Shown: positions 63,160 to 64,000 of the stretch, piece after piece | How the letters are laid out: the number at the start of each line of letters is the position of its first letter | Position numbering within the stretch: position 1 is the first letter of the stretch | Assembly: GCA_014706295.1 (NCBI GenBank) | Contig: JACSVZ010000004.1 | Span: forward strand, 5,944,965-6,008,964 | Length of the DNA stretch: 64,000 bases | Direction of reading: 5' to 3' | Source of the DNA: Lycocorax pyrrhopterus obiensis | Lineage: Eukaryota > Chordata > Aves > Passeriformes > Paradisaeidae | Position numbers and translations under genes: made by a program | The notes under the pieces: model-generated | What the model saw: only the letters and a program-made list of their open reading frames with translations | What the model was told of the DNA's origin: nothing | Database searches by the model: none

Positions 63160-64000
63160 TGGTAGCACGGGTTTGGTTCTCTTCTCAAACGATTTATCTT
63201 GTGAAAACCTTGCAGACATTCTCAGGAAGATTTATGGCCCTGTTTGTGTGTCTGTATAGGAATATAAAAAGACTGACAGCTGCTCTTTTTGTGCTCTGCC
63301 ATCCTGTGGATTTGTTGGCGTTTAATCAAAAGGAAAAGATTTCTTACTATATGTTGCTACAAAATAGCAAGAGGCAATACACAGTAATTACAGACAAGAG
63401 ACCGAGCAGAGCAAAAGGAAGGAGAAATCCATCTCTGTTCTTTCCCCTGTTCTGCTGTTTCCTTCCAGGGAGAGAGTTAAAGGAAAATTTGATGTTGTTT
63501 CTTTGGGGCAATAAAGACCAGAAATCCTGCACGCAAATCAAGATGCAAATGTGCTCGTCAGTGTTGCTGTGCTGCCAGGGAAAGAAGGGAAAGCACTGGA
63601 GTTCCTGGGAGAACAAGGGCAGCCCCAAGGGGACCCTGACAGGCAATGCCAGCGGTCACGTTCAGGCTGCCCACACACTCTCAAGCAAACACATCAAACC
63701 ACAGCATCTGGACATTTTTGTTTTGTGAAACTGGTCTGAAAACGTCCTGGGAACCACGAGAGTTTGGGAAATTTTCCATCCTGCCAGTTCTCTCCCTGCA
63801 CTTTAATGTTCTTGCTGCCAATCCACAGTCTATAGAAAACACATTTGTTTTAACCTAAGGCTGTTTTTCAAACCCCTGGATGACTTCAGGTCACCTGAGT
63901 GAACCGTGAGGTTTTGTTTCATTTTTCTTGCTCCAAACAAACTGATGGAAAACACAAAGATGGGTAGAGCAGGCACAGAAATTGATGGACACAGCCATTG
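63160..64000. other. non-genic window end with one 165-codon open frame
   Basis: A plus-strand frame from the first ATG at 63234 to 63728 is about 164 codons, Lys/Ser/Leu/Phe-rich, with no family resemblance. A strong acceptor-like CTGTTTCCTTCCAG|G lies inside it at about 63455-63468. The frame is most likely chance, and an antisense frame of 99 codons overlaps it. Confidence 0.4.

Noticed and set aside
63551..63645. Glycine-containing PGKEGK-type peptide resembling collagen
   Set aside because: The Gly-X-Y periodicity does not persist beyond two triplets.
63234..63728. 164-codon plus-strand frame with an internal acceptor-like site
   Set aside because: Composition and lack of recognisable motifs fit chance; a 99-codon antisense frame overlaps it.

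Overview
The window looks like intergenic or deep-intronic DNA from a bird genome. The main evidence is four fragments of CR1 retrotransposon tail (20394-20470, 22284-22370, 44858-45270, 59619-59742). These carry phrases typical of avian CR1 3' ends, such as the GATGATC..AAGG..CCTTCCAAC block followed by GATTCTRTG. Other reptiles also carry CR1, so bird is an inference from the wording of these copies together with low repeat density and AT-leaning, CpG-poor single-copy sequence. No bacterial-style gene layout, tRNA, rRNA, CRISPR array, insertion sequence or recognisable retroviral or transposon gene was seen.

No protein-coding gene can be named. Open frames are mostly short, overlap on both strands, and do not resemble any family I recognise. 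Three places deserve attention as possible transcripts. (1) On the plus strand at 61640-62147, two open segments stay in frame across a 139-bp putative GT-AG intron with a CAG|GTAAGA donor. (2) On the minus strand at about 17095 down to 16818, a small CpG-rich patch has a CCAAT box, GC boxes, an E2F-like site and a CAG|GTAAGG donor, like a promoter with a first exon. (3) On the minus strand at 25641-24898 there is a 247-codon frame with a good ATG context, overlapped by a 149-codon frame on the other strand. All three are hypotheses.

Layout: 1-8540 is plain single-copy DNA with a poly-A run, a poly-C run of 25, a perfect 13-bp-arm hairpin and a homeodomain/octamer motif cluster. Positions 8541-9006 hold a 40-bp-unit minisatellite, about 11.7 copies, whose consensus has no stop codon in any of six frames and whose first copies alternate as an 80-bp dimer. 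Positions 9007-16740 are featureless apart from short simple repeats. The CpG-rich patch at 16.74-17.10 kb contains a 34-bp tandem triplication. From 17 to 31 kb there are a compound AAT/AAC microsatellite, two minus-strand CR1 tails, the long open frame and small tandem repeats. Positions 31.2-32.25 kb are GC-richer. From 32 to 59 kb the DNA is mostly unmarked, with motif clusters near 36.4 and 39.1 kb, one 413-bp CR1 copy and a perfect palindrome. The right end (61.5-63.2 kb) is the densest region: the putative two-exon frame, a CpG cluster, and two good CTCF-like motifs pointing away from each other, followed by an AT-rich tract. This could be a small regulatory or boundary region.

None of the regulatory calls rests on anything beyond motif reading. 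Alignment to other bird genomes and RNA-seq would decide them.
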